DNA of 64,000 nucleotides from an uncultured Acidimicrobiales bacterium (GCA_937925845.1 CALAML010000011.1:1-64000), one strand, 5' to 3'. Counted from the first letter of the stretch, positions 43,893-53,274 are shown. The notes: generated by a model from the letters alone, not told the origin. Numbers and translations: made by a program.

Positions 43893-44064
43893 CAACCTCC
43901 CCGCGTATCGAGCGACCAGACGCCAGCGCTAGCGAGTTGACCGAGTACTGCGAGGGACCGAGCAGCGGGCTCCCCCAGGGAGACCGAACGAGACCAAATC
44001 CGCAGCGCGCGGTCGAGGAGCGCGGGAACCCTGCGGGTTCCTGCGACGGATCCGCCCTGCGGCA
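43893..44064 (-). repeat. Dispersed repeat, family B copy 1 (inverted)
   Basis: On the minus strand this matches 46750-46920 on the plus strand, including GGATTTGGTCTCGTTCGGTC, TCCCTGGGGGAGCCCGCTGC and CAACTCGCTAGCGCTGG. It begins immediately after the histidine-kinase stop codon and lies within a gene-free stretch up to the ArsR operator. Confidence 0.8.
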
Positions 44065-45543
44065 TCAAGAGAACACGACATGGAAGCGGGCGCCGGTGGG
44101 GTGGTTGGGGTGAACTGATACTTCGCCTTGATGGCGCTCGACGATTTCGGCGACGATGGCCAGCCCGAGACCGCTGCCACCGTCGGTGCGGGCCCGGGCC
44201 TCGTCGAGGCGGACAAAACGCTTAAAGATCTCCTCCGCCTGTTCCGGCGGCACCCCAGGACCATCGTCGGCGACTTCGAGGCGGGCCCGACCCCCGGCTT
44301 CATCACGCTCTTCAACACGCACCGACACCACCCGATCGGCATGGCGGGCGGCGTTCTCCAAGAGGTTGCGAGCCACGCGACCGAGCTCACTTGGATCACC
44401 CATCACCTGAGCCGCCGATACGCCAGACAGATCGAGCTGCAGCGTCGGGTGCTGGGCCCGGAGCCGCTCCACCTCGCCGAGCACCAGATCATCAAGATCC
44501 ACCAACTCCCGGTGGGTGGGCGCTTGCCCGGCGTCGGAGCGGGCCAACGCCAACAGATCCTCCAACAACCTCTGCATCCGAATGGCGTCGGTGTCCATCG
44601 CCTCGGCCGAGGCGACCCAGTCGACCTCCTCGGGGTGGGCCAGGTTCACCTCCAGGGTCGAACGGATGGCGGTGAGCGGGCTCCGCAGCTCATGGGAAGC
44701 ATCGGCCACGAAACGTCGCTGGCCGGCAACCGAGGTGTCCACCCGATCGAGCATGTGGTTCATGGTGGTGGCCAGCCGCTCGAGCTCGTAGGAGCCGGTC
44801 GGCACCGACACCCGCCGGTCCAACCCGAGGTCACCGATCTCGTCGACCTCACGGCGAATGGTCTCGACCGGGTTGAGGGCCCGGCCCACCAGAGTCCAAA
44901 TCATCAACCCCAGCAGCCCCAACAACGGGAAGGCACCGAGGGCCATCCGACTGCGAAATCCGCTCAAGGCTTCATCGACCGTGCTTAACCCCTGGGCCAC
45001 CACCAGCGTGTGGCCACCGTCGACCTGCAAGCTCCGCACCCGCAGCTCACCCGACTGCTCCACCGCCACTGCGGCATCGTCTCCATCGCCCGGTTCGTCG
45101 AGATCGGTGGCGGCACCCACATAGGTGGCCGACAGCGTCGCCGCCTCGGATCGACCCGACTGACCGCTCAGACGATCGTCGCCAGCGTCGAGCATCACCC
45201 CCTGCATCGAACGACTGGCTGTCAGCAGCTCACCATCCGGCGTAAACAGCGCAGCGGCAGTCCTGGTGGTGGAAACCGACTCCGCCAAGGCCCGCAACCT
45301 CAGGACCGGAGCCCCCGCCCCGCCCTGACGATCGCGACGATTGCGCCCGGGAAAGCCCCGCGGCCCGTCGACCCGCCCATCAAGCACCTCGTCCAAGTCC
45401 TGTTCGAGGGAGCGGTCGACCGACCGAAGCAGCTGATCTTCCAACGTACGACTGAGGGCCACCCCCACCAGCAGCAACACCGCAGCCAGCGCGACCACCG
45501 CGAGCGCGGTGATGCGGACCCGCAGGCTCCGCAGCCAGCTCAT
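44065..45543 (-). CDS. Sensor histidine kinase (HAMP, HisKA)
   Basis: 492 residues: an N-terminal helix (ITALAVVALAAVLLLVGVAL), a ~165-residue extracellular sensor region, a second helix (LGAFPLLGLLGLMIWTLVG), a HAMP linker, the phosphoacceptor H284 in FVADASHELRSPLTAI, and an ATPase domain with ARNLLENAARHA, VADDGPGVPPEQ and GLGLAIVAEIVERH. The 3' end lies next to repeat B1. Its start overlaps the regulator stop by four bases (ATGA), a coupled pair. The stimulus is unknown; the family includes MprB/PrrB-like kinases. Confidence 0.93.
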   Translation of the reverse strand: MSWLRSLRVRITALAVVALAAVLLLVGVALSRTLEDQLLRSVDRSLEQDLDEVLDGRVDGPRGFPGRNRRDRQGGAGAPVLRLRALAESVSTTRTAAALFTPDGELLTASRSMQGVMLDAGDDRLSGQSGRSEAATLSATYVGAATDLDEPGDGDDAAVAVEQSGELRVRSLQVDGGHTLVVAQGLSTVDEALSGFRSRMALGAFPLLGLLGLMIWTLVGRALNPVETIRREVDEIGDLGLDRRVSVPTGSYELERLATTMNHMLDRVDTSVAGQRRFVADASHELRSPLTAIRSTLEVNLAHPEEVDWVASAEAMDTDAIRMQRLLEDLLALARSDAGQAPTHRELVDLDDLVLGEVERLRAQHPTLQLDLSGVSAAQVMGDPSELGRVARNLLENAARHADRVVSVRVEERDEAGGRARLEVADDGPGVPPEQAEEIFKRFVRLDEARARTDGGSGLGLAIVAEIVERHQGEVSVHPNHPTGARFHVVFS

Positions 45544-46247
45544 CGGGAGCTCAGACCCGGTTCGGCCGGCGGCGACCCATCCAGGCGATAGCCGGCGCCG
45601 CGGACCGTGGTGATGGTCTTGGTGCCAAAGGGCTCGTCGATCTTCTTGCGGATCCGCCGGATGTACACCTCAACGATGTTGGGATCACCCTCGAAGTCGA
45701 AGTCCCACACGTTGTCGAGAATCTCCTGCTTGGTGACCACCTGATCCCGCCTCCGGATCAGGAACCCGAGCACCGCGATCTCACGGGCGGTCAGCTGGAT
45801 CGACTCTTCACCGCGACTGCACCGAAGCGAGACCGGGTCCAAGCGCAGATCGCCAATCTCGAAGAGATCCTGCCGCTCGCCCCGACCGGCCCCACGACGC
45901 AGCAGCGCCCGAAGCCGCGACACCAGCACCACAAACGAAAACGGCTTCGTGAGATAGTCGTCGGCACCAAGGTCGAGCCCCTCGGCTTCATCAAGCTCCC
46001 CATCCTTAGCGGTCAGCATGATGATCGGAATCCAGTTGCCCGCCTCACGCAGCGCCCGGCACACCTTGTAGCCGTTCATTCCCGGCAACATGATGTCGAG
46101 CAGCACCGCGTCATAGCTGCCTTCCGACGCCATCCAGAGCCCATCGGTGCCGTTGTCGGCCACGTCGACCTCAAAACCCTCAAGCTTCAGGCCCCGCCGA
46201 AGGGACTCGGCCACGGACGATTCGTCTTCAACAACGAGAATGCGCAT
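45540..46247 (-). CDS. OmpR/PhoB-family response regulator
   Basis: 235 residues. Receiver domain MRILVVEDESSVAESLRRG with phosphoacceptor Asp51 in DAVLLDIMLPG and conserved Lys in DDYLTKPFSF. The C-terminal winged-helix domain contains LTAREIAVLGFLIRR and EVYIRRIRKKID, followed by TVRGAGYRL, all typical. ATG 46247 was chosen at the receiver start. It is the first gene of the operon with the kinase. Nothing in the promoter region reveals its target genes. Confidence 0.93.
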   Translation of the reverse strand: MRILVVEDESSVAESLRRGLKLEGFEVDVADNGTDGLWMASEGSYDAVLLDIMLPGMNGYKVCRALREAGNWIPIIMLTAKDGELDEAEGLDLGADDYLTKPFSFVVLVSRLRALLRRGAGRGERQDLFEIGDLRLDPVSLRCSRGEESIQLTAREIAVLGFLIRRRDQVVTKQEILDNVWDFDFEGDPNIVEVYIRRIRKKIDEPFGTKTITTVRGAGYRLDGSPPAEPGLSSR

Positions 46248-46346
46248 CGACTCAACGGTGGCACAGCAAACTGAACCGCAGCTGAATAGGTCGTCAGTTT
46301 TGGTGTTGATGCCGCCTCCAAGGGTCCACAGATGTAGATTTTGGGT

Positions 46347-46733
46347 ATGACTCAGGCACTCCAAAGCAACTCCGCAGCCCCCTCGATGGCCGATCTCGCC
46401 AAGATGGTTGGCGGCGGCCTTATCGGCGCCGGGGTTCTCTTCGGCATCATCTCGGCCTTCGGCGACTCGTTCAGCCCGACGTCGTTGATCCCGGCCTTCT
46501 TTGGCATCGCCTTTCTCGCCATCGGTCTGGTGGCGGCGGCCAAGCCCGACCTCAACAAGCACCTGATGCACGCTGGCGCCCTCGTAGCGCTCATCGGCAT
46601 TCTTGGTTCGTTCATGCCGATCCTGGCTGGCGGTGCAGTAAAGATCCTCAGCGGCCTGGTCCTACTGGCCGCCTGCGCCTTCTTTCTGGTCAAGGCCATC
46701 CAATCCTTCAAAGCAGCGCGGGTGGGTTCATAG
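46347..46733 (+). CDS. Small four-helix membrane protein
   Basis: 128 residues with four membrane segments: MVGGGLIGAGVLFGIISAF, LIPAFFGIAFLAIGLVAA, LMHAGALVALIGILGSFM and ILSGLVLLAACAFFLVKAI, with a short basic tail. I do not recognise a family. ATG 46347 follows TAGATT at six bases (leaderless type). It is divergent from the response-regulator gene, a common layout for regulated targets. The stop codon (46731-46733) falls in a 19-bp tandem duplication that begins repeat B2. Confidence 0.75.
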   Translation: MTQALQSNSAAPSMADLAKMVGGGLIGAGVLFGIISAFGDSFSPTSLIPAFFGIAFLAIGLVAAAKPDLNKHLMHAGALVALIGILGSFMPILAGGAVKILSGLVLLAACAFFLVKAIQSFKAARVGS

Positions 46734-46737
46734 CCGC

Positions 46738-47105
46738 AAGGCGGGTTCATAGCCGCAGGGCGGATCCGTCGGACCCGTCGGCCCCTGGGGGGCCTTTGGG
46801 GTTCCTCCTCGACCGCCTCTGCGGATTTGGTCTCGTTCGGTCTCCCTGGGGGAGCCCGCTGCTCGTCCCTCGCAGTACTCGGGCAACTCGCTAGCGCTGG
46901 TGCCTGGCTGCTCGACACGCCCGGCCCGTGGGTTGCGGTTTGTAGCCCCGGGCTATGGGCCTTTGGGGTTCCTCCTCGACCCGCGCTGCGGATTTTTTCT
47001 CGGCGCACTCCTAGCGGAGTCCGACGCTCGTCAGGAACCCGAAGGGTTCCCCCGCTCCCTCGGGCAACTCACTGCGCTGGTGCCTGGTTCTGCGACGCGC
47101 CTTAC
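46738..47105 (+). repeat. Dispersed repeat, family B copies 2 and 3 in tandem
   Basis: Two imperfect units (about 46750-46920 and 46955-47105). Both share GCCTTTGGGGTTCCTCCTCG, the CTCGGGCAACTC motif and CGCTGGTGCCTGG. Unit 2 matches the inverted copy at 43893-44064 closely. The first ~35 nt repeat a 19-bp segment (GGGTTCATAGCCGCAAGGC). Frames across it are inconsistent between units, so I consider it non-coding. Confidence 0.75.
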
Positions 47106-47125
47106 AGCTGGGATCGGATAGCACC

Positions 47126-47153
47126 TTGCATTTATTGTTGGTTTGACTATAAT
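47126..47153 (+). promoter_or_regulatory. Near-consensus sigma-70-type promoter for the NADAR gene
   Basis: TTGCAT (47126-47131), a 16-nt spacer and TATAAT (47148-47153), in an AT-rich patch between repeat B and the gene. It is the strongest housekeeping-type promoter in the window. Confidence 0.7.
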
Positions 47154-47217
47154 AGCCTCTTGTTGGCGGGATGGCTGCTGACGTGCTCCGCCCGAGTGAC
47201 TGGAGAGAGGCAGACTG

Positions 47218-47823
47218 ATGACCGCTACTTCTGAGACCTTTGATCTCCCGCCGGTTGATGGGGTCTGGACCTACGATCTTCTTTTGGCTGCCGAGGCTGC
47301 GGATCACCGGCTTAAGTTTGTGTTTTTCTGGGGCCATACTCCCCCGGCATCGGGCCAGATCGCCAAGCATGTCTTCAGCCAGTGGCATGTCAGCCCGTTC
47401 ACCGAAGACGGCGTGCACTACGCCAGCGCCGAGCACTTTATGATGGCGGCCAAGGCCCGACTCTTCGACGACCACGATCACCTGGCCCAGATCCTTGATG
47501 CCTCCAGCCCAGCCGAAGCCAAGAAGCTCGGCCGATCGGTGCGGGGATTCGATGCCGATACCTGGGATCGACACGCGCTCGACATCGTTACCAAGGGATC
47601 GATCGCCAAGTTCTCCTCCACCGATGAACTGGCCAGCTACCTCGTGGGCACCGGTGACCGAGTACTGGTTGAGGCCAGCCCCAAAGACCCCATCTGGGGC
47701 ATCGGCCTCAGCGGAGACGATCCGGCCGCCGAACACCCCTCGCGTTGGCAGGGCAAAAATCTTCTCGGCCTAGCCCTGATGGCGGCCCGCGCCGAACTGC
47801 GAACTCGACGCCACCACGGATAA
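47218..47823 (+). CDS. NADAR-family protein (YbiA-like)
   Basis: 201 residues. FVFFWGHTPPASGQ, FSQWHVSPFTEDGVHYASAEHFMMAAKARLF and WQGKNLLGLALMAARAEL are the diagnostic NADAR blocks. Family members hydrolyse N-glycosidic bonds in riboflavin intermediates (YbiA) or remove ADP-ribose from DNA or nucleic acids in toxin or phage-defence contexts. The residue pattern does not tell these roles apart. ATG 47218 has GGAGAGAGG upstream. It sits alone with its own strong promoter beside repeat B; no toxin gene is adjacent, so a housekeeping role is more likely. Confidence 0.88.
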   Translation: MTATSETFDLPPVDGVWTYDLLLAAEAADHRLKFVFFWGHTPPASGQIAKHVFSQWHVSPFTEDGVHYASAEHFMMAAKARLFDDHDHLAQILDASSPAEAKKLGRSVRGFDADTWDRHALDIVTKGSIAKFSSTDELASYLVGTGDRVLVEASPKDPIWGIGLSGDDPAAEHPSRWQGKNLLGLALMAARAELRTRRHHG

Positions 47824-47884
47824 CGCAGCGGCGAACCGACGCGGACCGGCAGCAGGTTCCGGCACCCATCAGCCGGCGATCGCA

Positions 47885-48331
47885 CTAGCTCTGACCGATC
47901 TCGACCATCACCGTTACCGGGCCGTCGTTGACCAGCGCCACGGCCATGTCGGCCCGGAAACGGCCGGTCGCCACTGTTGCACCCCGCTCCCGTAGCGCGG
48001 CCACGACCGCGTCGACCAGCGGCTCAGCCACCTCGGGTTTGGCAGCCTCGATCCAGGAGGGCCGTCGTCCCTTGCGGGTGTCGCCATAGAGGGTGAACTG
48101 GCTGATCACCAACAGCGGACGATCGAGGGTGGCCGCCGAGAGGTTCATCACCCCGTCGTCGTCGTCAAAGAGCCGCAGGTTCCAAAGCTTCTCCGCCAAC
48201 GCATCGGCATCGGCCGCAGTGTCGCTGTGGGTCACCCCTACCAGCACACACAAGCCAGCCCCGATCTCGCCGACGACCTCCTCGCCTACCGTGACCGAAG
48301 CCGACGTCACCCGCTGAACCAAACCACGCAT
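47885..48331 (-). CDS. dtd: D-aminoacyl-tRNA deacylase
   Basis: 148 residues. [46 protein letters not shown] and the C-terminal [10 protein letters not shown] (the Gly-cisPro-containing motif of Dtd) are diagnostic. The enzyme removes D-amino acids and achiral glycine mischarged onto tRNA. ATG 48331 follows TACGCT by six bases (leaderless type). It is convergent with the NADAR gene. Confidence 0.95.
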   Translation of the reverse strand: MRGLVQRVTSASVTVGEEVVGEIGAGLCVLVGVTHSDTAADADALAEKLWNLRLFDDDDGVMNLSAATLDRPLLVISQFTLYGDTRKGRRPSWIEAAKPEVAEPLVDAVVAALRERGATVATGRFRADMAVALVNDGPVTVMVEIGQS

Positions 48332-48410
48332 CGCCACAGCGTAGAAGCGGACCGCCAACGATTGAACCTCCAGGCGTCAGACATCACTGCCCGAGGCGAG
48401 GTTGGAGCGG

Positions 48411-49544
48411 TTAGGTATGGGCGAGCCAGAGCAGCACGGCCTTCACCCGCCGATGGGCGTCGGGCTCACCACCCAGGTCCAGCTTGGAGAAGATGTTGTT
48501 GATGTGTTTGGCCACGGCCTTGTCGCTCAGCACCAGACGCTCCGCGACGGCGGCGTTGTTCAGCCCCTCGGCGATCAGTCCGAGCACTTCACGTTCACGG
48601 GGCGTAAGCCGATCGACGGCCGAGCCCGAGCCGGTCCGCGACTGCACCAACACATCAACGATCTTGGGGTCAACCATCGACTCACCGCTGGTCACCGCGG
48701 TGATGGCCCGGGCCAGTTCGTCGGGACCGACCCGCTCTTTGAGGAGATAGCCAAGACCATCGCTGCCGTTTTCAAAAAGGGCCAGCACAAACGCAGGATC
48801 GGAGAATTGCGACAGCACAATCACGCCAAGATCAGGGTTGGCGGCCTGGAGGGCCAGCGCGGCGGTGATCCCTTCATCGGTATGGGTTGGCGGCATGCGG
48901 ATGTCGGTGATCACCACGTCGGGGTTGTGGCTTTCCACCGCAGCCATCAGCGAATCGACGTCGTCGCACTCGGCCACCAGGTCGACTCCGGCGATGCTGG
49001 TGAGCACGGCGGCAACGCCCTGGCGGATCAGCAGGTTGTCATCGGCCAGCGCCACCCGGATGACATCGGGGTCGACCGGTTCGTCGGATTCGCCAGGATG
49101 GACACCTGGCGTTGCGTCGGATGCCATGGACTCCACAGTAGATGCCGTCATTGCCGCCAGCGTCTTGGGGCTGAGCTCCGCCTTGGAGAGATACCCCTTT
49201 GCTCCACATGTCGCGGCATCGGCCGGAAGATCTTCGGCGGCGATGGTCGACACGAGAACAACGTTGATCTCTGGACGGAGTGCAGTGATCTGTCGGCTGG
49301 CCTCGATGCCACTGACCGCACCCAGGTTGATGTCCATCAGCACCAGCTCCGGGCCATCGGGGTTATCCACTACCGCTTCGACAGCTTCGGCGGCGGTAGA
49401 GGCAGTGCCCCAAAGGCAGAAGCCGCTCGTGGCTTCGACGACTGCCGAAGAAGCGAGCCGAAACGGTTCCTGGTCGTCCACAACCAGCACTCGAACCTGG
49501 CGCATCCCGACGGTTGGGCGGGGGCTTAGGGACGTCGCGGGCAT
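48411..49544 (-). CDS. Response regulator with two receiver domains and a LuxR HTH
   Basis: 377 residues. Receiver 1 (~14-130): VLVVDDQEPF, Asp in LVLMDINLGAVSG, Lys in KGYLSKAEL. Receiver 2 (~160-280): VALADDNLLIRQG, Asp in VVITDIRMPPTHTDEG, Lys in GYLLKERVG. Both have a full acidic pocket and Lys, so both could be phosphorylated. The C-terminal LuxR HTH is LTPREREVLGLIAEGLNNAAVAERLVLSDKAV. Standard NarL/FixJ regulators have one receiver. The histidine kinase at 49704 is divergent and probably the partner. The start is uncertain: ATG 49544 or, less likely, ATG 49505. Confidence 0.9.
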   Translation of the reverse strand: MPATSLSPRPTVGMRQVRVLVVDDQEPFRLASSAVVEATSGFCLWGTASTAAEAVEAVVDNPDGPELVLMDINLGAVSGIEASRQITALRPEINVVLVSTIAAEDLPADAATCGAKGYLSKAELSPKTLAAMTASTVESMASDATPGVHPGESDEPVDPDVIRVALADDNLLIRQGVAAVLTSIAGVDLVAECDDVDSLMAAVESHNPDVVITDIRMPPTHTDEGITAALALQAANPDLGVIVLSQFSDPAFVLALFENGSDGLGYLLKERVGPDELARAITAVTSGESMVDPKIVDVLVQSRTGSGSAVDRLTPREREVLGLIAEGLNNAAVAERLVLSDKAVAKHINNIFSKLDLGGEPDAHRRVKAVLLWLAHT

Positions 49545-49703
49545 GATCTCATTGTGATCACCCGCGCCGGCGATGGCGACAACCTCTACACCCCAGGTGA
49601 TGGTGGTGCTAGCACCACCATCGTGTGGACCGGCCCGCCGCACTATTCTTGGTTTCGTCGGGGTCTGAGAGTTTGCCGAGGATGACCCTGGCGAAGGTGG
49701 GAA

Positions 49704-50993
49704 ATGACGACCGTCGAGATGCCGACCGGCGCGCCAGCGGCCACAGTTCAGACCAAACTTGAGACCAAACTCCCGCTGGAGCATGAGGGCATCGCCGCCT
49801 TTATCCGCTGGGACCGGGTAGGTCTGACCGGTGGCCTATTGATCGTGTTGATCGGCAATGCCATCGTGGCGGCCCCGACCGTTTGGCTCACCCTGCCGGC
49901 GATGTTCCTGGTGTGGTTCAGCCTGTGGTGGGCCGAGCGGCTCCTGCGAGCGGGCCAGCCCCGAGAAAGTGTGCTGGTGATCATGGCTGGCCAGTGGCCG
50001 ATCGCCATCACCGTCGCTGCAGTGCTCCCGTTCTTCTGGCCGATCATGGCGTTGACCGGCCTCACCCCCCTGCTGTTGGCGGCGCCACACGTTCGAGGTC
50101 GGGACATCAAATACATCGTCGGGTTCACCGCATTCCTGGCCGGGGTGGTGGCGTCGGTGGGGTTGGCTCTCGACGACGGTGGGGCTCTGCCCGACATCGA
50201 CGACGCCGTGGAGCTGCCGGTGGTGGTTGGTGCGGGCGCAGCACAGGTGGTGTTTCTTGGGATCGTGGCATGGCAGAACAACCGGCTGCAGCGACGGGCG
50301 CTCCGCGGCGAGCGCGCCCTCAACGCCGAGCTGAACCTCTCGCGGCAGCAGTTGGTGGCCTCGCGTCGACGCGTCGCCCGAGCGGCCGACAACGAACGCA
50401 TCCGGATCGAACGCGATCTGCATGATGGAGCGCAACAGCGGCTCGTGGCGCTAGGGGTCCACCTGCGCCTGCTCGAATCCAAACTGGATTCCAGCACCGA
50501 TACCGGCGAAACGGTGACGATGCTGGTGGCCGAACTCGACTCCGCAGTGAACGACCTCCGCGAACTCGCCCACGGCATCTACCCCCCGCTGCTTGAGGCC
50601 CGCGGACTCCCCGAAGCCTTGAGCGCGGTCGCTCGGCGATCGCCCGAGTCGATCACCATCGATGGCGGTGACATCGGACGGTTCGACCAGGCCGTCGAAA
50701 CGGCGCTGTACTTCACCGCACTGGAGGCCCTGACCAACGCGGCCAAACACGCCCCAGGTGCCAGCGTGCACGTCGAACTTCAGGACGCTGATAACTCGGT
50801 CCAACTCAGCGTTACCGACGATGGGCCGGGTTTCGACGTACCTGCCGAACTTGAATCCCGAGGCATGTTCAACATGTTCGACCGCATCGCCGCTGTCGGC
50901 GGTGAGGTTGATGTTGACTCGGCACTCGGCGACGGAACCCGGGTAACGGCCACGGTGGCCGTCAGCGAACGCGCCGAGACCGCGGCGCGGTAG
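49704..50993 (+). CDS. HisKA_3 (NarX/DesK-type) sensor histidine kinase
   Basis: 429 residues: five or six membrane helices (~35-190), phosphoacceptor H240 in RIERDLHDGAQQRLVALG, then an ATPase domain with EALTNAAKHAPGASV, VTDDGPGFDV and GTRVTATVAV. It lacks a large extracellular sensor, so sensing probably occurs in the membrane. ATG 49704 is preceded by GAAGGTGGG. The divergent tandem-receiver regulator at 48411 is its likely partner. Confidence 0.92.
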   Translation: MTTVEMPTGAPAATVQTKLETKLPLEHEGIAAFIRWDRVGLTGGLLIVLIGNAIVAAPTVWLTLPAMFLVWFSLWWAERLLRAGQPRESVLVIMAGQWPIAITVAAVLPFFWPIMALTGLTPLLLAAPHVRGRDIKYIVGFTAFLAGVVASVGLALDDGGALPDIDDAVELPVVVGAGAAQVVFLGIVAWQNNRLQRRALRGERALNAELNLSRQQLVASRRRVARAADNERIRIERDLHDGAQQRLVALGVHLRLLESKLDSSTDTGETVTMLVAELDSAVNDLRELAHGIYPPLLEARGLPEALSAVARRSPESITIDGGDIGRFDQAVETALYFTALEALTNAAKHAPGASVHVELQDADNSVQLSVTDDGPGFDVPAELESRGMFNMFDRIAAVGGEVDVDSALGDGTRVTATVAVSERAETAAR

Positions 50994-51125
50994 CGAGGAT
51001 CGGGCCCGACCAAGTGTCCGCACCCTTTCGTAGCAACTGGGAATAGCAGGTGTCATGGGTTTGTTGAACCGGCCGCAGCGCCTCGTTTGGCGCTTGAATA
51101 CCCACTCTCCGATAGGATCACATTG

Positions 51126-52448
51126 ATGTCGGACCATCCTGAACACGGCGCGCTCGCACACAGCTCGCACTCACCCACCGAGCCAGCGAAGCCGCTTCGG
51201 ATTGCCGTACTCGCCTATCGAGGCAAACCCCACTGCGGCGGACAGGGTGTGTATGTCCGGCACCTCACCAAAGCGCTAGCCGATCTCGGCCACCATGTTG
51301 AGGTCTTCGGAGGCCAGCCCTACCCCGAACTCGACGACCGGGTGAAGCTGACCAAGCTCCCCAGCCTCGACATCTACAACGATCATTTCCCGATGCGGAT
51401 GCCCGGCCTCTGGGAACTCAAAGAGTTCGCCGATTTCGCCGAAGTCACCGCCTTTTCCACCGGCACCTTCCCCGAACCGCTGGCCTTCAGCATCCGGGCC
51501 TACCAGGCGCTCAAAGAGCGGGCCGGTGAGTTCGACATCGTTCACGACAACCAGAGCCTCGGCTACGGCATCCTCGCCATTCAGAAGCTCTTCCCGGTGC
51601 TCGGCACCATCCATCACCCGATCACGGTGGATCGACGCCTCGAGATGGAACACGCTCGCAGCTGGAAAGAGCGGATCGGCAAGCAACGCTGGTACGCCTT
51701 CACCAAGATGCAGACCCGGGTGGCCAAGCGGCTGCCCCGCATCGTCACCGTGAGCGAATCGAGCCACGACGACATCCACAACGACCATCAGGTGCCCCGC
51801 GAGCGGATGCACGTGGTGCCGGTCGGCGTCGATCCCGACCTGTTCAAACCCCTGCCCGGCGTCGAGCGGGTGAAGGGCCAGCTTCTTACCACGGCCAGCG
51901 CCGATGTCACCCTCAAGGGCCTGCGCTACCTCCTCGAGGCCGTGGCCAAGCTCCGCACCGAACGAGACATCAAGCTTGTGGTGATCGGTCGACCGAAGGA
52001 AGGCGGCGTCTCGGAAGCCACCATCAACCGCCTCGGCCTGGCCGACTGTGTCGAATGGGTGAGCGGTGTACCCGATCAGCGGATAGTGGAGCTCTACTCC
52101 GAATCCGAGCTGGCGGTCGTGCCCTCGCTCTATGAAGGCTTCTCGCTACCGGCCATCGAAGCCATGAGCTCGGCCATCCCGCTGGTAGCCACCACCGGCG
52201 GAGCCCTACCCGAAGTTGTTGGCCCCGATGGGGAAACCGCCCTGGTGGTTCCGCCAGGAGATTCCGAAGCCCTCGCAGCCAAGATCGCCTGGGCCCTCGA
52301 CAACCCTGAGGCCGCAGCCGAGATCGGCAAGGCCGGCCGTCAACGGGTCAAAGACAACTGGAGCTGGCGTCACACCGCAGAAAAAACTGTCGAGCAATAC
52401 CGCGCCCTTCTCGCGGAGACCGCCACCCCCAACAGCAAACAGGCCTGA
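51126..52448 (+). CDS. GT4-family glycosyltransferase
   Basis: 440 residues of GT-B fold. LRIAVLAYRGKPHCGGQGVY opens the N-domain; VPVGVDPDLFKPLPG, KLVVIGRPKEGG and VPSLYEGFSLPAIEAMSSAIP (E-x7-E motif) are classical GT4 features, so it likely uses a nucleotide sugar with retention. ATG 51126 follows TAGGAT by seven bases (leaderless type). It heads a run with a methyltransferase and an alpha-toroid protein. Similar gene sets occur in actinobacterial genomes, from memory; the product may be a cell-envelope glycolipid, which is inference. Confidence 0.93.
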   Translation: MSDHPEHGALAHSSHSPTEPAKPLRIAVLAYRGKPHCGGQGVYVRHLTKALADLGHHVEVFGGQPYPELDDRVKLTKLPSLDIYNDHFPMRMPGLWELKEFADFAEVTAFSTGTFPEPLAFSIRAYQALKERAGEFDIVHDNQSLGYGILAIQKLFPVLGTIHHPITVDRRLEMEHARSWKERIGKQRWYAFTKMQTRVAKRLPRIVTVSESSHDDIHNDHQVPRERMHVVPVGVDPDLFKPLPGVERVKGQLLTTASADVTLKGLRYLLEAVAKLRTERDIKLVVIGRPKEGGVSEATINRLGLADCVEWVSGVPDQRIVELYSESELAVVPSLYEGFSLPAIEAMSSAIPLVATTGGALPEVVGPDGETALVVPPGDSEALAAKIAWALDNPEAAAEIGKAGRQRVKDNWSWRHTAEKTVEQYRALLAETATPNSKQA

Positions 52449-52500
52449 TTGACATGGCCGCCACTCTTTCCCTCCCGCGCGCGAACGGATAGCAAAACAG

Positions 52501-53274
52501 GTGCTGACAGTTGATTACGACAAACTCGGACTGCAGTCCGGCGAACGACTCCTCGACCTCGGTTGCGGTTTCGGTCGTCACTCGTTCGAAGCAATGAAGA
52601 TGGGTGCCAAGGTCGTGGCCGCCGACCTGGCCACCGAGGAACTCGGCCAGGTGCGTGACCTCATGGGCGCCATGGCGGTCGAGAACCAGGTACCCCCCGG
52701 AGCAGCGGGAGGCGTGAGCTGCGCCAACGCCCTGGCCCTCCCTTTCCCCGACAACTCCTTCGACCGGGTGATCGCCTCCGAAGTGATGGAGCACATCCCC
52801 GACGATGCTGCCGCCCTCGACGAGCTGGTGCGGGTCCTGCGACCCGGCGGCGTGATCGCGGTAACCGTTCCCGCCTGGCTGTCTGAGACCGTCTGCTGGA
52901 AGCTCACCGACGAGTACTACGCCCCGAAGGCCGAAGGTGGCCACGTCCGCATCTACCGCGAAGCCGAACTGCGGGAAAAGATGGTGGCCGCCGGAGTACG
53001 ACCCGGCGCCTCGCACCTGGCCCACGCCATCCATGCGCCCTACTGGTGGCTCAAGTGTGCGGTCGGCATCGAAAACAAAGAGAACCTGCTGGTCAAGAAC
53101 TATGAAAAAGCCCTGATCTGGGACATCGCCAAGGCGCCCTGGATCATGCGGACCGCCGACCGCTTACTCAACCCGATCATCGGAAAGAGCCTGGTGGTGT
53201 ACGCCACCAAGGAAGCGGTCGTCCAGGGGGATCAACGGGGTAGCGAAGTGGAGCGTGAACATGTCAGTGCCTGA
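52501..53274 (+). CDS. Class I SAM-dependent methyltransferase
   Basis: 257 residues: LLDLGCGFGRHSFEAMKMGAKVVAADL is the SAM-binding motif, and NSFDRVIASEVMEHIPDD and LVRVLRPGGVIAVTVPAW follow, as in UbiE/Methyltransf_11 enzymes. The C-terminal ~60 residues contain KCAVGIENKENLLVKNYEKAL and could form a lipid- or glycan-binding addition. GTG 52501 is the likely start. The gene overlaps the next by 14 bases, supporting a coupled three-gene run from 51126. The acceptor may be the glycoconjugate made by the adjacent glycosyltransferase. Confidence 0.9.
   Translation: MLTVDYDKLGLQSGERLLDLGCGFGRHSFEAMKMGAKVVAADLATEELGQVRDLMGAMAVENQVPPGAAGGVSCANALALPFPDNSFDRVIASEVMEHIPDDAAALDELVRVLRPGGVIAVTVPAWLSETVCWKLTDEYYAPKAEGGHVRIYREAELREKMVAAGVRPGASHLAHAIHAPYWWLKCAVGIENKENLLVKNYEKALIWDIAKAPWIMRTADRLLNPIIGKSLVVYATKEAVVQGDQRGSEVEREHVSA

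Noticed and set aside
46827-47234. Frames in repeat B sharing the peptide LAVLGQLASAGAWLLD between copies
   Set aside because: The similarity comes from DNA repetition; frames differ between copies and codon use is unlike the neighbouring genes.
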